This document shows, in pieces, positions 48,561 to 61,000 of a stretch of DNA of 64,000 nt. The notes under the pieces were generated by a model. It was not told the DNA's origin, searched no databases, and worked only from the letters and a program-made list of their open reading frames with translations. The first letter of the stretch is position 1. The number at the start of each line of letters is the position of its first letter. Source of the DNA: Doris montereyensis (taxonomy: Eukaryota > Mollusca > Gastropoda > Nudibranchia > Dorididae). Both the position numbers and the translations under genes were made by a program. The stretch covers positions 255,001 to 319,000 of the forward strand of contig JAXRKP010000208.1 of NCBI GenBank assembly GCA_037039925.1, written 5' to 3'.

Positions 48561-49200
48561 GCCTAAGGAAAGTATTTTTACTGCAAACTGGACAAATCTA
48601 GTTTATTGAAGTACTGGATGAAGCAGTTCATTCCCTTCACACGTTACTTTGATAAAAATGATACCATAAAAAAAGCTCAGTATCGATTCTTTCATTTTAT
48701 ACAATTTTTTAGAAACGATACCGACCTAACCTTCAACACATCGGTTATACCATAAAAGCCAGAAATTTTGTCTAAAGTATAGCAAGTTGGCAATCATTTT
48801 AATTATCACAAAGTACTCTATCCGAAAATTTACTTTTAACAAAGTATTTTCAGTATTAGCTGAGATTGGCCGCAAATTACGGGAAACATTCCGTGCACCT
48901 GTTATAAGAAAAGTGCTATCCGACATGACATGAGTATAAGGGACCCAGAGCAACTGGAACAGGGACGACAAGAAGTATTTGAGAGCCTCTCAATATTGTA
49001 TGATATTTGAAAATATTATACTATTCTTTTTTGTTTATATCCGAAAAAACATTCAAATAACAGAAAAAATAGTCTTAAATGCAATTTTCTCAAAATGTTA
49101 CTTTTTGACAGTGATTTGCGATCTACTTTTTTATTTATCGTCTGATTTCCCCAATTTTGGTACATAGCATATATGAAGCAATAAAAAATTACGTCCAGGA
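48560..49200 (+). repeat. Repeat G, copy 2
   Basis: Collinear partner of 38035-38660; see that entry. The right part of copy 1 (38660-38940) was not recognised here. Confidence 0.7.
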
Positions 49201-49454
49201 GCGATTTTCGATATGTCTTCAACTGGCTTTGGTAATTTCAAAGCAAATATCTTTGTTTTGACTTTTGAGTGAATGTAGTCTGGCAATAGTAATAGTCAGA
49301 ACTTGAAAATATGACATTAAAGAGTTTAATTGCAAATCATGTACCCTTGGTAAAGAAAACATCATTGTCATCACCTCACCAAATGTAAGCAGATTCAAGT
49401 TTGTTTCATTGGAACTTACTGCCTCAAAACAGAATAAAAGTTCCTTCAATGCCC

Positions 49455-49715
49455 ATAGAGCCTGAGCGTATCCCCAGTTTCTATAGTGTTAAGTGAAACA
49501 AATGGTTATAATCACCGTCTGGACAGGATGCTAATCCGATGTAGGTCTTTACTCCCAATCTAGTGCTTGTATCCATTTGCACCTGGGTCAAGTGGGGAAA
49601 ATAAGTGGTATATGTCTTTCCCAAGGAACACAACGTCTGAACTTGCCTTGTCATGACTTGACCCCAGAACTTCATGATCCGGCAGCCTAACCACTCGGCC
49701 ACCAACAAAAACAGA
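49455..49715 (-). mobile_element. SINE A, minus-strand copy
   Basis: Read on the minus strand: GGTGGCCGAGTGGTTAGGC (A box), TCAAGTCATGACAAGG region, TTCCTTGGGAAAGACATATA, CAGGTGCAAATGGATACAAG, CATCCTGTCCAGACGG and CAGGCTCTATGGGC. Confidence 0.85.
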
Positions 49716-49824
49716 ATACCCATGGACAAATGAGGTCACGTTGAAAGCAGTAATCACCATAAAGAAATTAATGCTGACACCCCATACGTTCAGAAACGCC
49801 ATGGACGTCTTTCCCGATGGACTG

Positions 49825-49940
49825 TTGGTGGGGGCTTCTGGTAGGTCCTATTTTTTTCTATCACTTTCACTTCTCTTTCATCTTGCTGTTCCCTCTTAAT
49901 TCACCCTGAGATCACCATATGCTTGATGGAGTAAATTACA
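49825..49940 (+). repeat. Repeat B copy
   Basis: GTGGGGGCTTCTGGTAGGTC, TCTTTCATCTTGCTGTTCCC, CTTAATTCACCCTGAGATCA, then CTTGATGGAGTAAATTAC. The best match to the 6045 and 11648 copies. Confidence 0.75.
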
Positions 49941-50700
49941 AAGCAGCTTACAAAAAAAGAGACCTGTACGGTGCTTTTTCCCTTTTTGTGTAGAATCTTG
50001 GTATTAATATCACTAAATAGGGCCTGTTTGAAACAAAAGGACATTTTCTGTTCAGCTGTTAGCCCTTTGTGTTGGCATAATTCATGTTCCTGGGAGGTTA
50101 TTGGTTGTAACATAAATTTTTCTTATCAAGGTTCTTGTGAATTTTATTACACATAGTTATACCTACTACATCATGTCCAGCTACAATCAACTTGAAATTT
50201 CCCACCTCAAAAGAAAAAATATTATTACCCAGGAAATTAAACAATTTCCTAATGCCAGAAACAGGAAAGGCATATATATGTATTTATTTTTATGTAAAGA
50301 TTTTAGGCCCCATAACTATGTACACATTACATTTACATCACACGTAATTACAATCACCAAAGCTGATTGAAAATCAAATACTCCTTCAATGTCGGTTCCC
50401 ATGTTTTACGTCATATTTTTTAAATTTCGCCATTTTTTTCTGTCACTCTTACAGCCCATTTTCCTCATTCTTTCCTACTCTATTTGCTACCTTTCTAACA
50501 TAACGATAAAAAATCCATTCCTGACTTTTGTTTTACCTTGCTACTAAAAGTATTACGATAAACATTAAAAATAAAATCTTCAGTGTGAGGGGATTTCTTT
50601 TTCCTGTTCCTGTCCTGTTATAGGATTGCAATTGCAAAAAAACAGTACAATGATTATGAAGAAAAATAAAAAAATAAGACATATGAAAAGAATTAGAAAC

Positions 50701-50706
50701 TTTATT
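50701..50706 (-). terminator. CPEB: Candidate distal CPEB poly(A) signal
   Basis: Minus-strand AATAAA (TTTATT on plus) followed by T-rich sequence (50690-50630), as expected downstream of a cleavage site. Many other TTTATT words exist nearer the stop. Confidence 0.3.
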
Positions 50707-51356
50707 TTGTCAAGCAGAACATACAAAACTATAAATTGATAACCCACAGGACACCACAATATCAAGTTTTAAAAATTGTAACATAAATCAGTCAACAAAA
50801 CAAAAACAAACAACCAAACAAAAATAAAAAAAGGTTTTTAAAAAATAGAGGCAAAAAATCCCATACAAAAAGCGCATGCCTATGAAACTTGACTTAAAAT
50901 TTAGAAATTTTCAATAAGCAAAATTCATGATGAGGTTTATAATAGCTGACTAGTTTGAAACTTCATCATAGTATAAAGTAAATGCAATGTGACTGATAAT
51001 GAGAAAATATTTGAAAGAAGATATGAAAATGCCAACCAATGGAACATGATTTGCCAAAGGCAAAAGATATAATATAATACTGAGTAGCTAATGACATGAA
51101 TTTTGAACTATAACAAAAATAATAAGGGCAAATCAGCTTTCAGTCAGACAAAAAAATGACTGAGTCAAAACCTCATCCTAAAGCAAACAGAATTGGGAAA
51201 AGAGTCACATCACAAATTTGACCATGATCTTCTCAACACAGCAAGTAAAAATAAAATATATATTTAAAAAACGGGTTCAAAGAGCAACAGAAAGCAAATA
51301 TTGCCACTGATAAACAAAAAGTGAAACATGAAAACTACACCAGAACAACACAGTAA

Positions 51357-51390
51357 TGATGATGATGATAATAATAATAATAATTATAAT

Positions 51391-51437
<47 letters not shown>
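51357..51437. repeat. (TAA)n microsatellite
   Basis: ATA/TAA tract with TTATAAT interruptions near 51383-51392. Confidence 0.9.
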
Positions 51438-51438
<1 letters not shown>

Positions 51439-53188
51439 CAGCATTAGTTTTCAAACAAGTTTACCATAGACTAGAAATTTGAAAAAATGGACTACTTAGG
51501 TTTATCAAGATTCAACTCTTTTTTTAATTTTAAACTGCCCTACAGCATAGTTTGTTTCTATCATCAATGGCTAGTTCCTCTGCATGTTATCGTATATACT
51601 TACTCCAAAGTTCCATTGTCTGTTTGCGATACCATTTAACTCACACCGGGTTAAATTTGGTTGGCCTGACTCTAATATTACAGATTTTTCTATTGCCTGT
51701 CTAACATAACTGGTTACCTCAATAGATTACTTCAACTTCACAAGGCAAAAAATTAAGTGTCTTAAGGACTTGATGATTTGTTTCAGAAGAGCTTTGTAAT
51801 GGAAAGATATTTGGTATTCAATCTACAAATATGTGAATATATTTGAATATTTCTAGTACTTATATATTATCCTTTAACAGTACTATTTTCATCGAAATAT
51901 GTTATTTTCTTGCCTTTCATTATCTAACTCTTTTTTATAAATACTTCACTTACCCCATCAATTTCATTTAAATCCAAGAGAAAATAAAATTAAAACAAAC
52001 ACCTGGTTCATCAATGTTTGAAAATACAAATATCATGTAAAAGCAAATTGTTGCACCTCTCTGATACTCATAATAAATTACACACAATAATCACAGAGCT
52101 TAAATGGGGTCATTGGGAGTTTATACAAGGTTGTTTTCAAAATGAACACATTATAAAAATTATTAATTTGACTAGGACAGATAAAACGTGTCTTTTACAA
52201 AAATAGATTTCTAATTTATGGTACCACATAAACCAACAAAGAATAAAATTGTACAAAAATGGGAGAGCTAATGAATGAGTTCAAAATTCTGGTGCTGTCA
52301 TTCATAGTGTAATGAATTAATTTCTTATATGCCAAAAAAGTAGGACATATGGACATATCAAAAACCAATTCCTTGCATCAATTGCTCAAAAGGCACTCTG
52401 TCGTAATTTGATTAAAATTATAAAATCCATTCAATTAGTTTGGTCATCAAAAAAGGAAGTTGAATACCATAAGTATGGGTCAGAACAGCTGAAGCTTATT
52501 TAAGATTAAGGAGGATACCCACTGTGACAAGACTATCAGCAAGGGGTTATTTTTCAATTCTGACTTTTACTCTTAGTCTGAAAACAGTCTTCCTTTATTT
52601 TACATTTATGCTTCAATATCTATACAATATTTCCCTCCATTAGAGGAAAATCATTCTATTAGAGAACATTTGACCTTTCATTTGATATCATAATAGGAGC
52701 TTGTTTCTTAAGGAAGGTAGACAAATTCATTCAGTGCCGACTCTCTATCCTGCTCATGACATGAGCTGTTAATATAATAATTTGAATGAAGTCTTTTGAT
52801 ATCCTGAAAGGAAAGCTCGTAACATACTAGCCTGGATAGATTGTGTACGTCATGCTTACAACTAAGCCACCTGTAACTCATGCTTAAAACTAAGCTACCA
52901 CTGTCTCGTTTTTTTAGGCGACAGGAATTTTTCCCCTCACTTAAAACAGTATATTACAAGCATGGTACCATTTGATAAATTCTCATGTATAAATATTGGA
53001 AGAAATTTCATTCAAATTAGTGACACAAATGGCTTGAAACAGGTCCTAATAAAATTTCAGTGGATATTTAACTACAAAGTCATATCATAACTTCTCATCA
53101 ATTTTAAAAATAAAAACAAAGCATGACATATCTCTCTATCGTGGCAATTTAAAACCAGAATCAATATTTTAAACAAAAAGAACAATAT

Positions 53189-53193
53189 AGTAA

Positions 53194-53224
<31 letters not shown>

Positions 53225-53265
53225 AAAAATAATAATAATAATAATAAAAATAATAATAATAAAAT
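53189..53265. repeat. (TAA)n microsatellite with AAAAT interruptions
   Basis: Blocks of TAATAATAA separated by TAAAAA units. Confidence 0.9.
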
Positions 53266-56200
53266 AAAATGTCAGCTCTAGGATTGATGTACATAACAAG
53301 TGATCTAAAAGTTTCAATAAATAAAATCACAGTTGAAGTCATAAGATATATTAAAATTGTCAATAAAAGTAAAAGAAACAAAACCAGAAATAAATCAAGT
53401 TAAACTATAGCGAAAAAGACCCATTAGAAAACAAATCAAAAGAGAACATCCTTTCCTAGCACATTCACTCACAAGGGTATGAATCCAAATAATACATGAG
53501 TGTGTCCACATTTTTATTAAGTAAAGTAAAGCTCTTAAGAACATTTTCTCTAATACATGTCTGTGTAAATGAATGTGTGTGTAAGTGACATATCCCTAAC
53601 TAAAAGTATCATAAAAGGTGTTTTACATGAGATTTTTATCTACTAAAATCAACACCAAGATAGTGCCACTACTGCTTCATAAATATAAATCTCCTATATA
53701 TGTTTGTTTTCTTTTCTTTTCTTTTTTTAAATAAAAAGAAACAAAATAGGATGAGTCTAACAATGTGCTCATGGCAAATGTGTAATCATTATAAGATTCA
53801 AAATATGTGTCAACAACAATGCTTGCACAAAAGGAGCAGAATACAACCATGTGACATTCTAAACATGGCAATCAAACTTGTACTACATATCTGTGTAAGT
53901 CCTTCACCCATGGAAACAAATGGTCATTCAAGTAGCACAAACCTCAAATGAAATTAATATCTTTATACACTTTCTCCCATGCAGTCGCTAATTCTTTTTT
54001 ACAACTAAATAATACATAACAACATGATCATACTACGAAAGTGCATATCTAAAATATACATAACAAAACGTATGCAACAAGAGAAAAAAAAAGAAGAAAA
54101 AAAAGATCAAAACCAAGCACAAATTATCCGATGACATATGTCATATCCACAAAGTTGGTTTATATATGTCATCTAGTTTAGATGCCTCTTCAAAAAAATT
54201 GCTCAAAAAAAGTGGTACAAAAGTTTGTTTGGAAGCATATTTAAACAACGCGTGGAGTAAGAGCAAACAAACCACCAACCAATCCAAATCAATAAACAGG
54301 AAGACAAGACAAATCTTGAAGTGTCCTTCAAAGGGTGAAAATTATTAAGGATAAGTCAACATTAAAAATAAACTTTGAGGGAAAAGGGAGGAAAATCCAA
54401 CAAAACATAATAATTATAAAACAACCAACAACAACCCATTGATAAAAATTAACACAGGTTTGAGAGTAACACATTTTCCTCCATTCTCAATCAATGCAAT
54501 GTTATTCCAAGAGAACAGTGTAAGTTTAAAAAGATATACAAAGCATAAAGCCCTAATAAAAAATTTAAGACAAAGAGAAAATGCCATTAAAGCTGACTAG
54601 TTTGATGAGAGATTCTTTTAAATAAACATTTCAAAATGAGAAAAAATAGTAAGAAATGGCAATAATGGCAATAAACAATGGTGTTTGTATTTATTGATAT
54701 ATATCATTTTTTTCTTCCTTCAAACTCATATCACTTGTACATCATGTGTTCTGGAAGAACGACAATCCAACTGCAGTTATGAAACAGTGGCTAAGTTGAT
54801 TGAATGTCATAGAAAATAATTAGCTTAGAAAGAAAACTGCATGATAATGATGCAGTGTCAGTGACTGAAAACGTGTTTTGACCAATGGTGTGAAAGTGTC
54901 AGGTTCCATCAAATCATACAAATATGGAATGCATTTCTCAATGGACTTGAAAAGCTTGAGACAAATGTTTTGAGTGAAAAAGCTGGGAAAAAATCTTAAA
55001 ATACAAAAAGTTTATATAAATATATGTATATACTGTATTTACATTTCTACCCATAGAATGTTTCTGGAAAACATCACAGTTACAAAATACAAATTGTACC
55101 AAAAATATTTCAAAAATAATTTGCATGCAATAATAAATATTAAGTCTATACAATCTACATTATATCACTGTATGGATGGTTACAATATTAAGGATAAATG
55201 CTGATTCTTGACAAACCCAAGGTTTTAGACACATGGAAAAGAGACAACAAAAAAACAAACCCCCCAAAAAAACCAACAAAGTTTGCGCACCAAATTAAGG
55301 AAAACACCTTCCAATACAACCAGATGTCTCAAAGGCTGAGTAAAAAAATTAAAAAAAACAAAAACCTTCCTTAGAAATACCATGGAAAGAAACGTGATGG
55401 TCATAAATATATATTTCCATCTGAATTTGGAAGCAATAAAAATAACTTTGCCAGTAGCCACATATTCAGGGATACGTTAATGACAGAATCTCAGAGTGGT
55501 TTGTAGCTCTTGTTTCATCATTTCACGAGGCTTAATTTAAATGGGCAGCTTCACAAAATATGGTCATAAATAAAATGTGAAACGTTGAAATACGTCAAAT
55601 CTAGAGGGGTAGGGAAAACGAGTTGACTGAAACCCCATTTAAGGCTTGAAATCAGAAAATCATACACATTCATACAGTGATGTTAAAGGTATACAGGAAT
55701 ATTTCTAGCCAGCACTTAAGTTAATACATTGTTATAATAGCACAAGTACTTCAAAATTGATAATGATAGCATTTCAACTTGCTAGCAAGGGACCTTGAAT
55801 GGGATAGTGAAGAGCAGGAAGGTAAGGAAGTGGAACAGCTTTGACTTTAGAGTAAGTGAAAGTGAGTCCTATGCATTTGTTTAAAGACAACAGTGAGCCA
55901 CTTAATATGCAAGGTGCATTACTTCCTTTTCAAATAAATAACTCACCAATCTGCTGTTTAGAATGCGTTACTTAAACAATTCTTATCCACTATTTTATTT
56001 GATAGCAAATATCTTTTTAAAGCTGAAATTTAGACACATGATATTTTGAGATGGCATTCAATAAAATGATTATTTCTTTTCATAAAAATTGGTCATTATT
56101 GTTTTCACACCTCTGTATTTTAATCTTCCAGTATCCAATATTTCACAGCATACATATCAACATATACATAGCATATATGCCTCGTCTTTTAGTGCAGTCA

Positions 56201-58084
56201 GTATTTAAACCACACTAAAAAAAATCCTCATAAGAAAAAAATATTCATTAAATTTTGGGATGAAAGGAAGGCGTTTTAGTCTTTTGGAGGTTTTTCTCAT
56301 AGTAATATCAACATTTTAAAATTAGCAGCTGCCAAAATATAAAAAAGCAGTAAAACTATTAACAAAATTAGATTACGTCTTCTAAAATAATGGACAAAAC
56401 TACCAAATTCTTTTGTTAAGAATTTTGTTTTCAATAATAATGTTATACTGCAGATAAGATGTAGATTCTTTTAACCAATATTTTTTCTTAACTACCAGAA
56501 GAATGCTTTGTTTTTTAACTGTGTATCCCTTCATCTTTTATTCATGATAGACTGTGGTATTACATGACACTCAACAGCCAACTAATTGCAATGTATGATT
56601 ATTGCACTCTTTAAAATCACCATGGTTATGAGAATGACAAAAGGGTGAAAAGAATATAAGTTTGAATAGCCTTGGATTTCACTGGGTTATTGGAGATATT
56701 TGGAGAAGTTACAAAAAGTAGATTTCTCCTCGTCTTTCCAGTTTCAACTCCATGCAAATTTAGATCAAAACTGTGATGCTCTTTTGCTAAAAATGTATGC
56801 TTTGTTTGCAAAAGTGTCTCTTATACAAGTTCTTATACTTTTGCATAAGAAAACACATAAGGAGACATTTCATCTTTCAAACCAATAGCTATGTTTTAGG
56901 AGAAGAAGAAAAACCAATAAAAAAAATGAAAAGAGGAAAAACCTCGATTCAACATATTTGATTCTTTCTTATTCATAATGATGCAGATTTTGACATTCTG
57001 TTTCAACTAGAAGAAAGTCATTCAATAATGAGATAATAATTAACTATTTGAAACATTTGAATAAAAAGCAATTGTAAAATTGGACTATAACAGCACTGAT
57101 ATGATTTATTTTCCCCAGTTCTAATTGATATGAAGAGATGCTGAACTGTTAAATTTTTTTATAATTTCAAAACTACAAATCTTCGTCTTTAACATGTCTT
57201 GAACTTCCTCTCAGGTTTTGTTACGTCCAAGCATGGCTATATTTCATCACTATGAAAATAGAAATAGACACTAAAAAATAAAATGAAAGATAAGGTAAAA
57301 ATTAAAAGACATAACAGTAGCAGTACAGAAGACTACAGGGTTTTATAAAATTCTAAAACTTTTGTAACGGTAATAAAAATATCACCATGAGTAAGAAAGT
57401 GATGAAAGGACTAGAAAACCCACTAAAAAAGACTAATTCAGTATAAGACAGATTGCGATGCATAGTTACAAAACTAAAAGTGGAGAATTGAGGTGATCTC
57501 AATAGGAGGAAAGAATTTTTTTTTTAAAAGCAGTAAAAGTACGGGAGACAACTTTTAAGGGCAAGAATAAAAATAGTTGGCAACTAATATGTTATAAAAC
57601 AGGAAGCCTTTCTGGTAAAAATTAAGATATGACTCCACAAATGAAAATCATCATGAAAAAAGAAACAAAATGTAATTCATGAAAACAAGAAGATCATATT
57701 CAAGTGTCCACGAATGTGAGATAAAATGTTCACACTTATGATAAAAACAACATTCATAAACCCAGTTATAATGCAAATAAGGCCCTAAAAATTACTCTTT
57801 AAAAAATATTGAACTAACTCTATGTTGGACCAGACAGTGAATATTATTAAACTTCGTTGAGTTGCTGGGTTGAATGAAGTCTATAAAACACACTTCAGCT
57901 ATTGAAAAAGTAACTTGTGAATACAAATCTGATAAAAAATTGTTTAAAAAGTTGTTTTTGTGTGACAGATGTGCATGACAAAAAAAAGCACATGTCTTCA
58001 GTCCTTACAGGTGGATTTTCTGGCATGGGTGCCATACATTTTCTGACATTCAGTTGTAGCAAAGTATTAAAAACAAGGATGACT

Positions 58085-61000
58085 TCAGCACCACCTGAAA
58101 GGAACGGCTCGAGGTCGGTCAGCTCCTTCTTTTCACAAGCGGTTTATGGTACTCTCTACCAGAACGTGAATGAATCTGAGCCCAGCAATACTCACAGTAA
58201 TATTGCAAACAGGTCACATTTGCACAAAAGAAAGGGGCAAACTTTCCTGCACAGCGAGCTCCATGACATTCATCACACATCTGGTCATCTAAGACATAGG
58301 GTTTCACTTCAACCTGAGAACATATGGGAAAAAGAATTCAGAAAGAACTCAGTAAAGTTATCTTATCAACAAAATCTATGGGCAATAAAATGCATAAACA
58401 ATATAAAACTATTATTATCTAATTTAAGCTGCCATGTTTTAAATCCTCTACTTGGCAATGACCACATACTTAACATATTTTATTCTGATAACGAAAGTGC
58501 TTTGTAATTTTTGCTCAATTTATAAAGATTTATAAAGTGTTATGATATGGAAAACCAGGGTCATGGTATGTGATAGAGAAAGAGACATGTCATACATATC
58601 AAATTCTTAAAAGAAATAGGTAATTTAAAAATCCAGTAACAGAGTATCAAATCCGAATACCCATGATTTTAAGCAAAAATTCTGAATGATCGGATTTAAT
58701 CTGTAATAAATGGCAGATCTGGATCTGCACTTTCTTTAACAATTTATCAAGAGTTGCTTACAGTCCAATTTTAATTTATTCATTGTCCTGCATGAAAAAT
58801 TGTCTTAAGTACATTATGGCCTTCATGGCTTTATCTTGGGAAAATGTGAAAATTACTATCTTAAGTAGTTTACAATCAATTCAATGAATATCTAACTTTG
58901 GGCAAATTTGATGATTATAAATTTCTGAAGGAGGGAATCATTTCCAACAGTATAGTGCTCTACACCAAAGTTGCACAGAGGTCTTATCCGCCTCATCCTA
59001 TAAATATTTCAACCCAAATATAAAATGATCTTAGTTGATATTAGAAAGCACAAGAATTAAAAAAAACCCAACTTGATTAGGTTCTATTCATGGCTTTTAA
59101 AATTGGTCAATGTCAATATTATAGTTTAATGAAAGGTCTTTTTACCATTATTTTGATTGAAAAATTGATTTTGCATGAAATTCACATTCATATACTGCAA
59201 CATTGGAAAAAAGATTCTAAAATTTTACATCGTCTGAAAGAGGTATCTTAACCCAAGAAAAAGCGCCGGCCCTTGATTTAGGGCGTGTTACGGTTGGCCA
59301 GGGAAGCGTGCAGACCCTATATTTAGGGCTGCCGTCTTTGGCACGGGAAGCGCACATGCCCTATATTTAGGGCCAGACACCTAGGCTTCTTAAATGGAAA
59401 TTTCCACTTTCCGTACATGGTTCATGACGTAGTTTGACCTTTGAGTTCATAGTTAAATGACAGCCAATGAGATTACAATTTATTTTAAGCTCGTGGCTTT
59501 CCCAATAGCCTTCTTATTATTCGTCAAAGTGACGCTTTCCCATTCAACACACTTCCTGCAAGCCTAAGTTGATTACATGGCTATCGCTGCTTTTGTTTAG
59601 TCCTTAGTTTAAGTTTCTCTTGTTGCAATAACATCTCAATATGAATTCCTTATTCTTTCAACTTATAGAAAATGCAGGTTTTATAGGTCTTTTATCATCT
59701 GTAAACGTGAACTCATTGTTCAAACTAAGTCTAAATCCTAGCTTCACCCGTTGCACACACTCGTTTTTTCATACAAATGGTTGGCGAACTCCCTCACTGT
59801 AAGAAGGTCACTTATGGTATCACCACGAGCTCTACTTGGGTTAAAAATTACAGATAACAAAAGGGAATGAGAATTGATAAAGCTTCTTACTCTTTTATCA
59901 ATATCTCCATGCTGCAGTTGTACGAATCGAGCACTTATGGCAGCAATATAGCTTTGTTGGTTTGAAAACGCAACTCTCCCAGCACCTTTAGGATACTTTA
60001 ACTCTGGATCTGTATCAATGCCAGCATAGCAAACTCCTCCATACAAGCGATCCATTATCATAGCTAGTTCCACTGCAATGAGAAAGAATAGCAATCAATG
60101 AGAAGGATAAATTACAGCCTTTAAATAAAAAATGACCCATAAAAACCATTGTAATATTCTTACAAGATGAAAATTTAAAGAAACAAAACAAAAAACAAAA
60201 GCCAAAAAAAATAAAATGACACAAAACAAAAAGACAACAAAACCCAATAAATGAGACTGCTGAGCGACTTTCCTTTCTCTATTCTAAAAGTTTCAATGTC
60301 TCTATGAGCCGTAGTTGACCAAATGACTGAAATATAAAGAAGTATCGGACAAGACAATTCATATATAAAGACTGATACTGAAAACGTATAAATCTATTAT
60401 TGACTGAATTGTACATGGTAACAGTTACAAAGTTTAAGTGACATTCTGGGATAGAAAATAAGTCAAGCTATTTAAAATCATACCTCTAAATCCCAGCTAC
60501 GACCTCCTGTACGGTCTAACCAGGGATGAAACCAAAACTCCTAGCCCGTCGAAAAATTGTGTATGATTCCAAGGAAATCAGACATTTTGGCCAATTAGAT
60601 CATCTATTTTTGGGGTACTGCAACCTAACATTTTATCTATTTATAATATGCCCCAAAGGACTAGAAGACACATAACTGCAAATAAACTGAGATGAATTGA
60701 AAGACCTGCAGAGCTTTTAATTAATTTCGAAATGACCATCACTATCTGACATTTTCAGTATAACCAAGTTTTTATGATATATCCGACATATTCGCCTTTT
60801 CGATTCAAACAGCATTCTATGCTCTAAAAACAATCCAGTTTCCTGAGAGCAAAAACTAAAACTAAAACCATTCTCTTTTCCTCTGCTTCATAAAAATGAG
60901 TGTAGAACTATTCCTTATTTGTCTTAGATTACAATATAAATTTCTATGCTCCAAATGAAAGAAAAATACCAGAAGATATCAAAAAACACATTCCCACATT

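Larger units (their letters stand above)
42738..50680. other. Spacer between TMEM128 and the CPEB 3' region
   Basis: Begins with the TMEM128 3' UTR. It then holds MITE E copy 3, two local tandem duplications, SINE D, repeat G copy 2, SINE A and repeat B, listed separately. Apart from these I see only AT-rich sequence; 44000-46600 has no structure I can name. Confidence 0.6.
50680..58084 (-). other. CPEB: Possible very long CPEB 3' UTR
   Basis: About 7.4 kb of AT-rich sequence directly downstream of the CPEB stop, with a plus strand richer in A and a minus strand richer in T. None of the SINE, LINE or MITE families that fill neighbouring spacers was seen in it, only two (TAA)n tracts (51357-51437, 53189-53265). 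Long 3' UTRs are typical of CPEB2-4 genes. The boundary is inferred from a canonical poly(A) signal at 50701-50706. Unspliced intergenic DNA remains possible. Confidence 0.4.

Noticed and set aside
53072..53381. Minus-strand frames rich in Ile/Tyr/Phe
   Set aside because: Products of the (TAA)n tract.
57917..58507. 196-codon frame on the plus strand, the longest in the window
   Set aside because: Antisense to the last CPEB exon, whose minus-strand translation is strongly conserved; it has no recognisable features of its own.
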